Position numbers and translations under genes: made by a program. A model generated the notes under the pieces. The model was not told the origin of the DNA and made no database searches. It saw only the letters and a list, made by a program, of their open reading frames with translations. From Lentisalinibacter salinarum (GTDB lineage Bacteria; Pseudomonadota; Gammaproteobacteria; Steroidobacterales; Woeseiaceae), in assembly GCF_040706555.1 (NCBI RefSeq), contig NZ_JAPDRH010000003.1, positions 930,001 to 994,000 on the forward strand: a stretch of 64,000 bases of DNA, in the 5' to 3' direction. Below, one piece after another: positions 16,727-25,251 of the stretch; position 1 is the stretch's first letter; each line of letters starts with the position of its first letter.

Positions 16727-17680
16727 CTAGTCGAGGTAGAGCGAGCTCACCGATTCCTCGTCGCTGATGCGGCGGATGGTCTCGGCCAGGAGCTCCGCCG
16801 TGGAAAGCTGGCGGATACGGGTGCAGGCGGTGGCTTCCTCGGAGAGCGGGATGGTATCGGTCACCACCATCTCGTCCAGTTCCGAGTTGGAGATGCGTTC
16901 CACCGCAGGGCCGGAGAGTACCGGGTGGGTGATGTAGGCGACCACGCGCACGGCGCCCTTCTCCTTCAGCACGGAGGCGGCCTGGCACAGCGTGCCGGCG
17001 GTGTCCACCAGGTCGTCGATCAGCACGCAGGTCTTGCCATCGACGTTGCCGATGATGTTCATCACCTCCGCCACGTTCGCGCGCGGCCGGCGTTTGTCGA
17101 TGATGGCGAGATCCGTGTCGTCCAGCCGCTTGGCCAGCGCCCGGGCCCGGACCACGCCGCCGACATCCGGCGAGACCACCACCTTGTTGGGGTATTTCTG
17201 CTTCCAGGCGTCGCCGAGCAGGATGGGGGAGGCGTAGACGTTGTCCACGGGAATGTCGAAGAAGCCCTGGATCTGATCGGCGTGCAGGTCCACGGTCAGC
17301 ACCCGGTCCACGCCCGAGGTGGCGATGAGCTTGGCCACCAGCTTCGCGGTGATGGGCACCCGCGAGGCGCGGGGCCGGCGGTCCTGGCGAGCGTAGCCGT
17401 AATACGGGATGACCGCGGTGATGCGCGACGCCGACGCGCGGTGGCAGGCGTCCACCATCACCAGCAGTTCCATGAGGTTGTCGTTGGAGGGCGGACAGGT
17501 GGGCTGGACGATGAAGGTGTCCCGGCCGCGGATGTTCTCGAGTATCTCCACGCTGGTCTCGCCGTCGGAGAACTTGCCCACGTGGGCCTTCGCCAGCGGT
17601 ATGCGGAGATGACGGGCGATATCTGCCGTCAGCTGGGGATGCGCGTTCCCGGAGAACAGCGCCATGCTGCGAATATCCAC
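16727..17680 (-). CDS. prs: Ribose-phosphate pyrophosphokinase
   Basis: 317-residue enzyme making PRPP from ribose-5-phosphate and ATP for nucleotide, histidine and tryptophan synthesis. ALFSGNAHPQLTADIA at the N-terminus, PYYGYARQDRR near residue 95 (ATP region), TVDLHADQIQGFF near 128, VVSPDVGGVVRARALAK near 165 and the PRPP loop VLIDDLVDTAGTLCQAA near 215 are all present. Ends in YLD. The REP cluster begins right after the stop. Located directly downstream of tRNA-Gln, as in many Gammaproteobacteria, but ispE is missing from the usual lolB-ispE-prs order. Confidence 0.97.
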   Translation of the reverse strand: MDIRSMALFSGNAHPQLTADIARHLRIPLAKAHVGKFSDGETSVEILENIRGRDTFIVQPTCPPSNDNLMELLVMVDACHRASASRITAVIPYYGYARQDRRPRASRVPITAKLVAKLIATSGVDRVLTVDLHADQIQGFFDIPVDNVYASPILLGDAWKQKYPNKVVVSPDVGGVVRARALAKRLDDTDLAIIDKRRPRANVAEVMNIIGNVDGKTCVLIDDLVDTAGTLCQAASVLKEKGAVRVVAYITHPVLSGPAVERISNSELDEMVVTDTIPLSEEATACTRIRQLSTAELLAETIRRISDEESVSSLYLD

Positions 17681-17759
17681 CGAATCCTCCCTTGGCCCGT
17701 CCGTGACTCTTTGTTATTGCTCTTATTGACGGGCCCACTGCCTCTATGCCCGGCGACGA

Positions 17760-17834
17760 TGGCTGGGGTGGCAGGATTCGAACCTGCGAATCACGGGATC
17801 AAAACCCGTTGCCTTACCGCTTGGCTACACCCCA
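17760..17834 (-). tRNA. tRNA-Gln (anticodon TTG)
   Basis: 75-nt gene including an encoded CCA. Read on the minus strand: acceptor TGGGGTG pairs with CACCCCA, D-arm GCCAAGCGGTAAGGC, anticodon loop TTTTGAT giving TTG, T-arm with GGTTCGAATCC, discriminator G. Base-for-base layout resembles E. coli glnU/glnW-type tRNAs. Lies 79 bp upstream of prs on the same strand and is probably co-transcribed with it. Confidence 0.97.
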
Positions 17835-17953
17835 GAAACCCGACCGCCGCCCCCGACGGGGGCCCTGCGGCGCGGCCCGAGGGCGGAGACCGCCGCCGGC
17901 CGCGCCGACGCGCGCATTGTCCCGAGCCTCCCCGGGGGTGTCAACGCGACGCC

Positions 17954-18568
17954 TCAACGCACCGCGCCGGGCCCGAAATTCCACTCTTTCACCACGATGG
18001 TCAGGCGGATATCCGCGCTGCGCGCCCGTATCCGGTACGGCAGCATCACCCCGGCGGCGGCGCGGTAGTCCGGATACTCCACCTGCCAGCCGGCCTGCCC
18101 CAGCCGGGTCAGCCAACCCTCCGGCGCCACCTCGGTGTCCGCGGGGCGGGCCGGGTCCGGCAGCCCCCGCAGCCACCACGACAGGCTCGCCACCGGGATG
18201 GACCAGCCGTAGATCTGACGCAGCTCCTCCTCCGGCCGGGTCAGGGCCACCGTGCTGCCGTCGGAGGCGGTCAGGATCAGCCCGTCCGGGCCGCCTTCCA
18301 GGCGGATGCCGCCGGCACCGAGCGGGCCGCGGATGGACACCGTGACCTCACCGTCGTCCTGGCGCCAGTCGAGACTGCCGCTCTCCGCCTGGTCGCCGGC
18401 CACCACGGCAATGCGCCCGCCGGCACGCCACGTATCCACTGCGCCCAGCACGGCCGCGCGTTGCTCCCAGCTCTCCAGCGGCGGCAGGGTCAGGGTGGGC
18501 CGGGCGGCGCAGCCCGCCAGCAGCAGGGCCAGGAGGCCGAGCGCAGCCGGTACGGACAGGCGGGGCAT
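17954..18568 (-). CDS. lolB: Outer-membrane lipoprotein insertion protein LolB
   Basis: 204-residue lipoprotein acceptor that takes lipoproteins from LolA and places them in the outer membrane. Signal peptide ALGLLALLLAGC with lipobox cysteine at residue 20. The body shows SWEQRAAVLGAVDTWRAGGRIAVV, SLDWRQ near 67 and RQIYGWSIPVASLSWWLRGLPDP near 115, the LolB signature. Seven bases after the TPR lipoprotein gene, so they share a transcript. The usual partner ispE does not follow. Confidence 0.92.
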   Translation of the reverse strand: MPRLSVPAALGLLALLLAGCAARPTLTLPPLESWEQRAAVLGAVDTWRAGGRIAVVAGDQAESGSLDWRQDDGEVTVSIRGPLGAGGIRLEGGPDGLILTASDGSTVALTRPEEELRQIYGWSIPVASLSWWLRGLPDPARPADTEVAPEGWLTRLGQAGWQVEYPDYRAAAGVMLPYRIRARSADIRLTIVVKEWNFGPGAVR

Positions 18569-18575
18569 GGCGCGA

Positions 18576-20294
18576 TCAGCTCGCGGTGGTCTCGGCCGCT
18601 TCCATCAGGCGCTGCAGCGTGTCGCGCAACGGTTCGCTGCCGGGGAACTCGTCGTACGCCTGCTGCAGTATCTCGCGGGCCTCCTCCCGCCGGCCGAGCG
18701 CCCAGAGGGTCTCGCCGAGGTGGGCGGCCACCTCCGGGTCGCGGATCATGTCCCACGCCCGCTCCAGGTACGGCAACGCCTCCGCCGGCTCGCCCTGGCG
18801 GAACAGCACCCAGCCCATGCTGTCGATGATCGCCGCGTTGTCCGGCTCCTTCTCGAGGGCATGCTCGATCAGCTTGCGGGCCTCCTTCAGCCGGTCGGTG
18901 CGGTCCGCCAGCGTGTAACCCAGCGCGTTCAGCGCCGTCGCGCTGTCCGGGCGCAGCGCCAGCGCCTCCCGATAGACCTCGATGGCGGCGTCCGTCTCGC
19001 CGCGGGCGAGTTCCACCTCGGCGCGGCTCAGCAGCAGCCCGAGCGAGGGCGGCCTGGCCGCCAGGATCTCGTCGTAGGCTTCCAGCGCCTCCTCGTAACG
19101 TTCCATGGCTTCGAGCAGCTGGGCTTCGGTGAAGCGCACGTCCAGCGCCTGGCGAGGATTGCGCCGGGCGAACCGTTCCAGCTGGGACAGCGCGCCGTCC
19201 GCCTGGCCAAGACGGGTCAGGATCACGCTCACCCGCTGCTGGGCGGCGAGCTGCAGGCCGCCTTCGCCTACCTGGGAGTACAGGCGCATGGCCTGCAGCC
19301 AGTCCTCGCGTTCCTCGGCGATCGTGCCCAGATAAAAGAGTGCCTCGTGCGTGTTCTCCCCGCTCTTCAGCAGTTCCGAGAAATCGGTCCAGGCGGCATC
19401 GTAGTCGCCCTGCTGCAGACTGATGAGCGCCGTGGCCCGCCAGGCGTCAGCCTGCCCGGGCTCGTCCTGCAGCACCCGGTTCACCACGGTGCGCGCCTCG
19501 TCGGGCCGGTCCGCGCCGGCGAGGAACAGGGCGTAATCCAGCCGCAGGTCCAGGTCTTCGGCATCGGCCAGCGGCGCGGCGGTCTCCAGCGCCGCCTCGG
19601 TCTGCTCATCCGCCTCCAGCGCACGGGCCAGCAGCAACGTCGCGCGGGGTTCCTCCGGCGCGAGATCCCGGGCCTGCCGGGCGTAGGCGATCGCGGTCGC
19701 CGCTGCGCCGGTGCGCAGGGCCGCGCTCGCCGCGGTGGCCTGGGCGTAGGCATTGTCGTCGTAGGCATCGGCGAGGCGCTCGGCCACTGCGAACGCGTCC
19801 TCGGGGTGGCCGTCCTCCATCAGTATGGTGACCAGCTCGCGGAACGCGGCATCGTCGGCGCCGTCGGCGGCGGCAGCCTCTTTCAGGTGCCGCGCCGCCT
19901 CTGCCACGCGCTGGTGCCGGAGCGCCAGCCGACCGGCGTAGCGCCGGGCCTCGGCGTCCTCCGGCGCGAGCTCCACCCAGCGCCGCGCGGCCTCGTAGGC
20001 GACGCGATCGTAGCCGTAGTCGAACGCCGTGCGGGTGGCCTGGCTTGCGGTCTCTACCGACTCCCCGGCCTGTGCCGCCTTCAGGTATTCTTCGACCCCC
20101 GTGGCGTTCTCGCCCCGCTGCAGGGCGATCTCGGCCATGAGTATGTGATAGGTTCGATCCTGCCCGTCGGTCGACTCGGGCGCCGGTTGCGGGGTGCCGG
20201 CGCAGCCCGCCGCAAAGGCGGCCAGCAACAGAATCTGCAGCGTGGCGAGGGCCGGGACCCCGCCTCGACGCGGGAGGATATGTGTGTCTAGCAT
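18576..20294 (-). CDS. TPR-repeat lipoprotein upstream of lolB
   Basis: 572 residues: signal peptide with lipobox (ILLLAAFAAGC, cysteine near residue 30), then about ten tetratricopeptide repeats from residue 45 to the end, the best in the C-terminal third (ATALNALGYTLADR, NAAIIDSMGWVLFRQGEPAEALPYLERAW). This TPR-lolB pairing is widespread in Gammaproteobacteria; the protein probably scaffolds envelope complexes, but no partner is established. The ATG at 20294 follows a divergent 105-bp region shared with hemA. The open frame continues upstream antisense to hemA, but that part has no family character and the signal peptide fixes the start. Confidence 0.88.
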   Translation of the reverse strand: MLDTHILPRRGGVPALATLQILLLAAFAAGCAGTPQPAPESTDGQDRTYHILMAEIALQRGENATGVEEYLKAAQAGESVETASQATRTAFDYGYDRVAYEAARRWVELAPEDAEARRYAGRLALRHQRVAEAARHLKEAAAADGADDAAFRELVTILMEDGHPEDAFAVAERLADAYDDNAYAQATAASAALRTGAAATAIAYARQARDLAPEEPRATLLLARALEADEQTEAALETAAPLADAEDLDLRLDYALFLAGADRPDEARTVVNRVLQDEPGQADAWRATALISLQQGDYDAAWTDFSELLKSGENTHEALFYLGTIAEEREDWLQAMRLYSQVGEGGLQLAAQQRVSVILTRLGQADGALSQLERFARRNPRQALDVRFTEAQLLEAMERYEEALEAYDEILAARPPSLGLLLSRAEVELARGETDAAIEVYREALALRPDSATALNALGYTLADRTDRLKEARKLIEHALEKEPDNAAIIDSMGWVLFRQGEPAEALPYLERAWDMIRDPEVAAHLGETLWALGRREEAREILQQAYDEFPGSEPLRDTLQRLMEAAETTAS

Positions 20295-20349
20295 TCGGAA
20301 ATCTCTGTCGGTGACCCGGTGGGCCGCTTCGGGCAGATCACCGGCAGTT

Positions 20350-20364
20350 CGCTTATCATAAGCG
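20350..20364. promoter_or_regulatory. Palindrome in the hemA / TPR-lolB divergent promoter region
   Basis: CGCTTAT-C-ATAAGCG, perfect 7-bp arms around one base. It contains TATGAT on the minus strand, with TTCGGA 17 bp upstream, a plausible promoter for the TPR-lolB genes. The symmetry may be an operator or simply back-to-back -10 elements. Confidence 0.4.
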
Positions 20365-20399
20365 CTTCGTGAACCAATCCGAATTATTGATTCCTTCAG

Positions 20400-21668
20400 A
20401 TGCCGTTTTTCATCCTGGGCATTAACCATAACACGGCCCCGGTCGATATCCGTGAGCGGATCGTGTTCGACGAGACCGTGCTGCCCGATGCGCTCAACGA
20501 ATCGGGTTCGCTGCCCGGCGTCAACGAGAACGTCATCGTCTCCACGTGCAACCGCACGGAGATCGTCTGCGACCTGGAGAGCGAGGCCGAAACCGGGCTC
20601 GTCGAGTGGTTGCACAACTTCCACGGCATGGACGACCGCCTCGCCGAATGCCTGTTCCAGGCCCGGGACGACGCCGCCGCCCGGCACCTGTTCCGCGTCG
20701 CCTGCGGGTTGGACTCGGTCATCCTCGGCGAGCCCCAGATCACCGGCCAGCTGAAGGACGCGTTCCGCCATGCCCAGGGCCACGGCCGCGCCGGTCCCCG
20801 GCTCACCCGCCTGTTCCAGCACGCCTTCTCGGTGGCGAAGAAGGTGCGCACCGACACCACCATCGGCTCCAGCCCGGTGTCGGTGGCCTATGCCGCCGTA
20901 TCGCTCGCCCGACAGATCTTCTCCCGCTTCGACAAGCACACGGCGCTGCTGGTGGGCGCCGGCGAGACCATCGAGCTGGTCGCACGCCACCTGCACAGCC
21001 ACGGCATCGGCCGCCTGTTCATCGCCAACCGCAGCCTGCCCCGAGCGCGCGCGCTCGCCGCCGAGTTCGGCGGTTTCGCCCTGCCGCTCTCCGAGCTGCC
21101 CGGCACCCTGCCAGAGGCCGACATATTGATCACCTCCACGGCGAGCCCCGACCCGCTGATCTCCGCCGCCGACATGAAGCGTGCGCTGGAACTCAGGAAG
21201 CGCAAGCCCATCTTCGCCTGCGACATCGCCGTGCCGCGGGACATCGAGCCCGAGGTCGCGAACTTCGAGGACGTCTACCTCTATACCGTCGACGACCTGC
21301 AGGGCGTGATCAACGACGGCCTGCAGAGCAGGAAGGCGGCCGCCGACGAGGCCGAGCGCATCATCGAGTTCGAACTGGAGCGCTTCCGCAACGCCGAACG
21401 GGTGCTGGACGCCGTGCCCATCATCAAGTCCATCCGCGGCCGCGGCGAGGAGCTGAAGCACGAGGTGCTCGAGCAGGCCATGCGCCGGCTGGCGAATTCC
21501 GGCGACCCGGAGGCGGCGCTCCGATTCCTGGCCTCGACGCTCATGAACAAGATGCTGCACAAGCCCAGCGAGCGGCTGCGCCAGGCCGGCGAAGAGTCGG
21601 ACGAGGCCATCATGCTCTCGGCCCGGGAACTCTTCGGCCTGAACGACGACAAGAAGAACCGATCCTGA
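20400..21668 (+). CDS. hemA: Glutamyl-tRNA reductase
   Basis: 422-residue NADPH enzyme starting tetrapyrrole synthesis by reducing Glu-tRNA to glutamate-1-semialdehyde. Catalytic cysteine C50 in VSTCNRTE; HLFRVACGLDSVILGEPQITGQLKDA near 100, NADPH-binding VGAGETIELVARHL near 185, FACDIAVPRDIEPEV near 275 and a C-terminal dimerisation helix. Followed 28 bp later by prfA, the common hemA-prfA operon, but prmC, usually third, is 15 kb away. Confidence 0.97.
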   Translation: MPFFILGINHNTAPVDIRERIVFDETVLPDALNESGSLPGVNENVIVSTCNRTEIVCDLESEAETGLVEWLHNFHGMDDRLAECLFQARDDAAARHLFRVACGLDSVILGEPQITGQLKDAFRHAQGHGRAGPRLTRLFQHAFSVAKKVRTDTTIGSSPVSVAYAAVSLARQIFSRFDKHTALLVGAGETIELVARHLHSHGIGRLFIANRSLPRARALAAEFGGFALPLSELPGTLPEADILITSTASPDPLISAADMKRALELRKRKPIFACDIAVPRDIEPEVANFEDVYLYTVDDLQGVINDGLQSRKAAADEAERIIEFELERFRNAERVLDAVPIIKSIRGRGEELKHEVLEQAMRRLANSGDPEAALRFLASTLMNKMLHKPSERLRQAGEESDEAIMLSARELFGLNDDKKNRS

Positions 21669-21696
21669 GGCCGGCCGCAGCGACGGCCCTCCCCCC

Positions 21697-22782
21697 GTGA
21701 AAGACAGCATCGAACAAAAGCTCCAGGGTCTCGCCGACCGGTTCGAGGAACTCGCCGGCCTGCTCGCCGACCCGGACGTCATCGCGGCGCAGGACCGCTT
21801 CCGGGATTATTCCAAGGAGTACGCGCAGCTAGAGCCCGTGATGTCGCTGTTCCGCCGCTATCGCGAACTCGTGGGTGACCTGGCCGCCGCGGAGGAGATG
21901 GCAAAGGACGCCGACGCCGACATGCAGGCCATGGGCCGCGAGGAAATCGAGCGGCTGGAGGCCGAACGCGAGACCCTCGAGCGCGAACTCGAACTCGCCC
22001 TGGTGCCCAAGGACCCGAAAGACGAGAGCGACGTCTACCTCGAGATCCGCGCCGGCACCGGCGGCGACGAGGCGGCCATCTTCGCCGGCGATCTCTTCCG
22101 CATGTACTCCCGCTACGCGGAGGACAAGGGCTGGCGCGTCGAGGTGCTCTCCGCCAGCGAGGGCGAGCACGGCGGCTACAAGGAGATCATCTGCAAGGTC
22201 AGCGGCCGCAACGTTTACGCGCAGATGAAGTTCGAGTCCGGCGCGCACCGGGTGCAGCGGGTGCCGGAGACCGAGTCGCAAGGTCGCATCCACACCTCGG
22301 CCTGCACGGTCGCCGTGCTGCCCGAGGCGGAGGAGGTGGGCGAGATCGACATCAATCCCTCGGAGCTGCGGGTGGATACCTACCGGGCGTCCGGCGCCGG
22401 CGGCCAGCACGTGAATAAGACCGACTCCGCCGTGCGCATCACGCACCTGCCCAGCGCCATCGTGGTGGAGTGTCAGGACGAGCGCTCCCAGCACAAGAAC
22501 CGCGCGCGGGCGCTGTCGCTGCTGCAGGCGAAGCTCGTGGCCGCCGAGGAAGAGGCGCTGGCCACCGAGCGCGCCGAGACCCGCAAGCTGCTGGTGGGTT
22601 CCGGCGACCGCTCCGAACGCATCCGCACCTATAACTACCCCCAGGGCCGGGTGACCGACCACCGCATCAACCTGACTCTCTATAAACTGGACGAAGTGTT
22701 GCAAGGCAGCCTGGATCAGGTCATCGACCCGCTCACCCGGGAGTATCAGGCCGACCAGCTCGCAGCGCTCACCGAACACTGA
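21697..22782 (+). CDS. prfA: Peptide chain release factor 1
   Basis: 361-residue RF1 recognising UAA and UAG. Domain 1 helices to residue 100, codon-recognition domain with PxT-type region PETESQGRIHTSACTVAVLP near 190, and the catalytic RASGAGGQHVNKTDSAVRITHLP loop (GGQ near 235). Initiates at GTG 21697 with no strong Shine-Dalgarno. The methyltransferase that modifies the GGQ glutamine (prmC) is encoded at 38 kb. Confidence 0.97.
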   Translation: MKDSIEQKLQGLADRFEELAGLLADPDVIAAQDRFRDYSKEYAQLEPVMSLFRRYRELVGDLAAAEEMAKDADADMQAMGREEIERLEAERETLERELELALVPKDPKDESDVYLEIRAGTGGDEAAIFAGDLFRMYSRYAEDKGWRVEVLSASEGEHGGYKEIICKVSGRNVYAQMKFESGAHRVQRVPETESQGRIHTSACTVAVLPEAEEVGEIDINPSELRVDTYRASGAGGQHVNKTDSAVRITHLPSAIVVECQDERSQHKNRARALSLLQAKLVAAEEEALATERAETRKLLVGSGDRSERIRTYNYPQGRVTDHRINLTLYKLDEVLQGSLDQVIDPLTREYQADQLAALTEH

Positions 22783-22796
22783 GGGAGTACGGCAAC

Positions 22797-23801
22797 GTGG
22801 ACGCACGGCAACTCATCGACGCCATCGGCACCACGCCGCTGATCCGGCTGAACCGGGCATCCGAGGCCACCGGCTGCGAGATCCTGGGCAAGGCCGAGTT
22901 CATGAATCCGGGCGGCTCGGTGAAGGACCGGGCGGCGCTCGGCATGGTGCGCCGCGCCCAGGCCACGGGTGAACTCAAGCCCGGCGGCACCATCATCGAG
23001 GGCACCGCAGGCAACACCGGCATCGGCCTGGCCATGGTCGGCAACGCATTGGGCCATCCCAGCATCATCGTCATGCCCGACACGCAGAGCAAAGAGAAGA
23101 TCGACGCGCTGCGTGCCTACGGTGCCGATGTCCGGCTGATCCCCGCCGTGCCTTTCCGCAACCCGAACCACTTCGTCCACGTCTCCGGCCGGATGGCGGA
23201 CGACATGAACGCGAAGGAACCCGGCAGCGCCTTCTGGCCGAACCAGTTCGACAACACGGCCAATCGGGACTTCCACGCCGAGACCACCGGCCCGGAGATC
23301 TGGGACCAGACCGACGGCGAGGTGGACGCCTTCATCTGCGCCGTGGGCACCGCCGGCACGCTGGCCGGCGTGGCCCAGTACCTCAAGGCATGCAAGTCGG
23401 AGGTGAAGATCGGCCTCGCCGATCCCGGCGGCTCCGGGCTCTACCACTATTACACCGAAGGCGAGATCCGTATCGAGGGCAGCTCCATCACCGAGGGCAT
23501 CGGCAACTCACGCATCACCGCCAATCTGGAAGGCGCCGAGATCGACGTGGCCTATCGCATCACCGACGATGTGGCCATCCCGCTGGTCTACGACATGATC
23601 CGCGAGGAAGGCCTGGTGCTCGGCGGCTCCAGCGGCATCAACGTGGGCGGCGCGATGGCCATGGCGCGGGAACTGGGGCCCGGCCACACCATCGTGACCG
23701 TGCTCTGCGACGGCGCCATGCGCTATCGCGAGCGACTGTTCAACCGCGCGTATCTGGAGTCGAAAGGGCTGTCATTACCTGACTGGCTGGAGACCATGTA
23801 G
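22797..23801 (+). CDS. Cysteine synthase (O-acetylserine sulfhydrylase family)
   Basis: 334-residue PLP enzyme. PLP lysine in NPGGSVKDRAALGM near residue 42, GTAGNTGIGLAMV near 70 for the phosphate/substrate loop, and GGSSGINVGGAMAMA near 280. It makes cysteine from O-acetylserine and sulfide, or a related reaction. Compared with CysK it has an insertion around RLIPAVPFRNPNHFVHV (residue 115) typical of a cysteine-synthase-A subgroup in Gammaproteobacteria. GTG start 14 bp after prfA with GAGGGAG upstream. Its stop codon TAG is the TAG of a GTAGGAGG repeat unit. Confidence 0.88.
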   Translation: MDARQLIDAIGTTPLIRLNRASEATGCEILGKAEFMNPGGSVKDRAALGMVRRAQATGELKPGGTIIEGTAGNTGIGLAMVGNALGHPSIIVMPDTQSKEKIDALRAYGADVRLIPAVPFRNPNHFVHVSGRMADDMNAKEPGSAFWPNQFDNTANRDFHAETTGPEIWDQTDGEVDAFICAVGTAGTLAGVAQYLKACKSEVKIGLADPGGSGLYHYYTEGEIRIEGSSITEGIGNSRITANLEGAEIDVAYRITDDVAIPLVYDMIREEGLVLGGSSGINVGGAMAMARELGPGHTIVTVLCDGAMRYRERLFNRAYLESKGLSLPDWLETM

Positions 23802-23821
23802 GAGGGCCTTCAGGTCCGACC
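23798..23821. repeat. Single REP unit (cluster C)
   Basis: GTAGGAGGGCCTTCAGGTCC..., one unit with one base change in the right arm. The first four bases overlap the last codon and stop of the cysteine synthase gene, and the unit ends 6 bp before the next start codon. Confidence 0.85.
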
Positions 23822-23827
23822 CCAATT

Positions 23828-24097
23828 ATGAGTTACGCCTGGCACGATCTCATCGGCAATGCGGGCGTCGCGCTGATCATCCTCGCCTACCTCCTGCTGC
23901 AGCTCGACCGGCTGAGCAGCACGGCGCTCACCTATTCGGTGATGAACGCACTGGGCGCCGCGCTGGTCATCATCTCGTTGTGTTTCGACTTCAATCTGTC
24001 CGCATTCGTCATCGAGGCGTTCTGGGTGATGATCAGCCTGGTCGGAATAGGACGCTGGTGGATGAAAAGGCAGGCGAGGCGCCCGAACGGATCGTAA
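23828..24097 (+). CDS. CBU_0592-family small membrane protein
   Basis: 89 residues with three predicted membrane segments (GNAGVALIILAYLLLQLD, ALTYSVMNALGAALVIISL and FVIEAFWVMISLVGIGRWW) and a basic C-terminus. The order and the AYLLLQ and EAFWxxISLxG features match the conserved CBU_0592-like domain of unknown function. No good ribosome site is visible; the REP hairpin immediately precedes the start. Confidence 0.75.
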   Translation: MSYAWHDLIGNAGVALIILAYLLLQLDRLSSTALTYSVMNALGAALVIISLCFDFNLSAFVIEAFWVMISLVGIGRWWMKRQARRPNGS

Positions 24098-24231
24098 ACT
24101 GTGACGGGAACGATCGCGCGGCACTCCGATCAGCGCCGGGGACAACGATCTGCGTGATGAGTATGAGTGGGTCGCGCCGCACGGGATGCGGCCTGTTCAG
24201 CGACCGAGGCAGATACCGGGAGGCAATCGCC

Positions 24232-24594
24232 ATGCCAGCACACGAGAAGATCAGCTACGTCGAGTTTCCCACCAGGGATCTGGCCGCCACCAAGGCATTC
24301 TTCGAACGAGTGTTCGGCTGGTCGTTCGTGGACTATGGCCCGACCTACGCATCGTTCTCGGATCAGGGCCTCGATGGTGGCTTCTACGAGGCGGACGCCG
24401 CTGCATCGACGGACAACGGCAGCGCCCTGATCGTCTTCTACAGCGAGCGCCTGGAGGAGACCCAGGACAAGGTGGAGGCGGCCGGCGGTCGCATCGTCAA
24501 GCCGATATTCTCCTTTCCTGGGGGACGCCGCTTCCATTTCACCGAGCCGAGCGGAAACGAGTTCGCGGTCTGGGGCGAGGCCGCTGGCTCGTGA
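24232..24594 (+). CDS. VOC-family (glyoxalase/bleomycin-resistance fold) protein
   Basis: 120 residues with one VOC module pair: ISYVEFPTRDLAATKAFFERVFGW at the N-terminus and GGRRFHFTEPSGNEFAVWGE at the C-terminus, the typical metal-ligand glutamate and the PxGN turn. GGGAGG precedes the ATG. Substrate not predictable. Begins the accessory stretch of small genes. Confidence 0.85.
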   Translation: MPAHEKISYVEFPTRDLAATKAFFERVFGWSFVDYGPTYASFSDQGLDGGFYEADAAASTDNGSALIVFYSERLEETQDKVEAAGGRIVKPIFSFPGGRRFHFTEPSGNEFAVWGEAAGS

Positions 24595-24650
24595 AGGTCT
24601 GAGTGCACGAATTACCGGGTGTCAGGCGGGACGCATGGAGTCTTCAAACC

Positions 24651-25130
24651 ATGAATGATCGCGAGGACGCTGCGGAAGTCGCCTTCTTCCCACCGGCAAT
24701 ACCGCTGATCGCGATCTTCCTGGGCGTTCTGCTGGAGTGGATTTTTCCGTTGTCCGGGTATTTCCCAATCGAATCACCCGCCCGTGTCGTAATCGGCGCC
24801 TCGCTCGCCCTGATCAGCGTTCTCCTGCTCGGCCTCTGGTCCGTGGTCCTCTTTCGCAGCGGAGGTCAAAGCGAGAATCCCTGGAAGCCCACGACACATA
24901 TCGAGGAACGCGGTCCTTACCGATTCACGAGAAATCCCATGTACCTGCAAATGGCCCTGGTGTGCACAGGCGTCGGCATTGCCCTTGCAAACTGGTGGGT
25001 CCTGGTTCTGGTTCCTGCTGTCATGTGGGCGCTCTATACACTCGTCATTCGCCATGAGGAACGCTACCTGGAGGCGAAGTTCGGCGAATCGTATCTTGCG
25101 TACAAACGAAGAGTGCGAAGATGGATCTAG
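24651..25130 (+). CDS. Isoprenylcysteine carboxyl methyltransferase-like membrane methyltransferase
   Basis: 159 residues, about four membrane segments. The C-terminal half has the ICMT/PEMT signature: GPYRFTRNPMYLQMAL near residue 88 and RHEERYLEAKFGESYLAYKRRVRRW at the end (the RHPxYxG and EExxLxxxFGxxYxxYxxxVxR patterns). Expected to methylate a small lipid or isoprenoid-type substrate with SAM at the inner membrane. Coding sequence is visibly more A/T-rich than the housekeeping genes, suggesting transfer. A GTG at 24603 is an alternative start. Confidence 0.85.
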   Translation: MNDREDAAEVAFFPPAIPLIAIFLGVLLEWIFPLSGYFPIESPARVVIGASLALISVLLLGLWSVVLFRSGGQSENPWKPTTHIEERGPYRFTRNPMYLQMALVCTGVGIALANWWVLVLVPAVMWALYTLVIRHEERYLEAKFGESYLAYKRRVRRWI

Positions 25131-25251
25131 GTCGGCGGCGGCCCCACCCATTGGTGGAGTTCCCCGGCCCGGATCTGCAGCTCCGCCGGCGTACAGACGG
25201 CAATCACCCGTAAGCTATACTCTGCGCTCGCAGGGAGAGAGGGATCGGCCC

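Noticed and set aside
20295..21782. Upstream extension of the TPR lipoprotein frame to a 1068-residue protein
   Set aside because: This part is antisense to hemA and prfA, has repetitive Gly/Ala/Asp shadow composition and no family character; a lipoprotein signal peptide starts at 20294.
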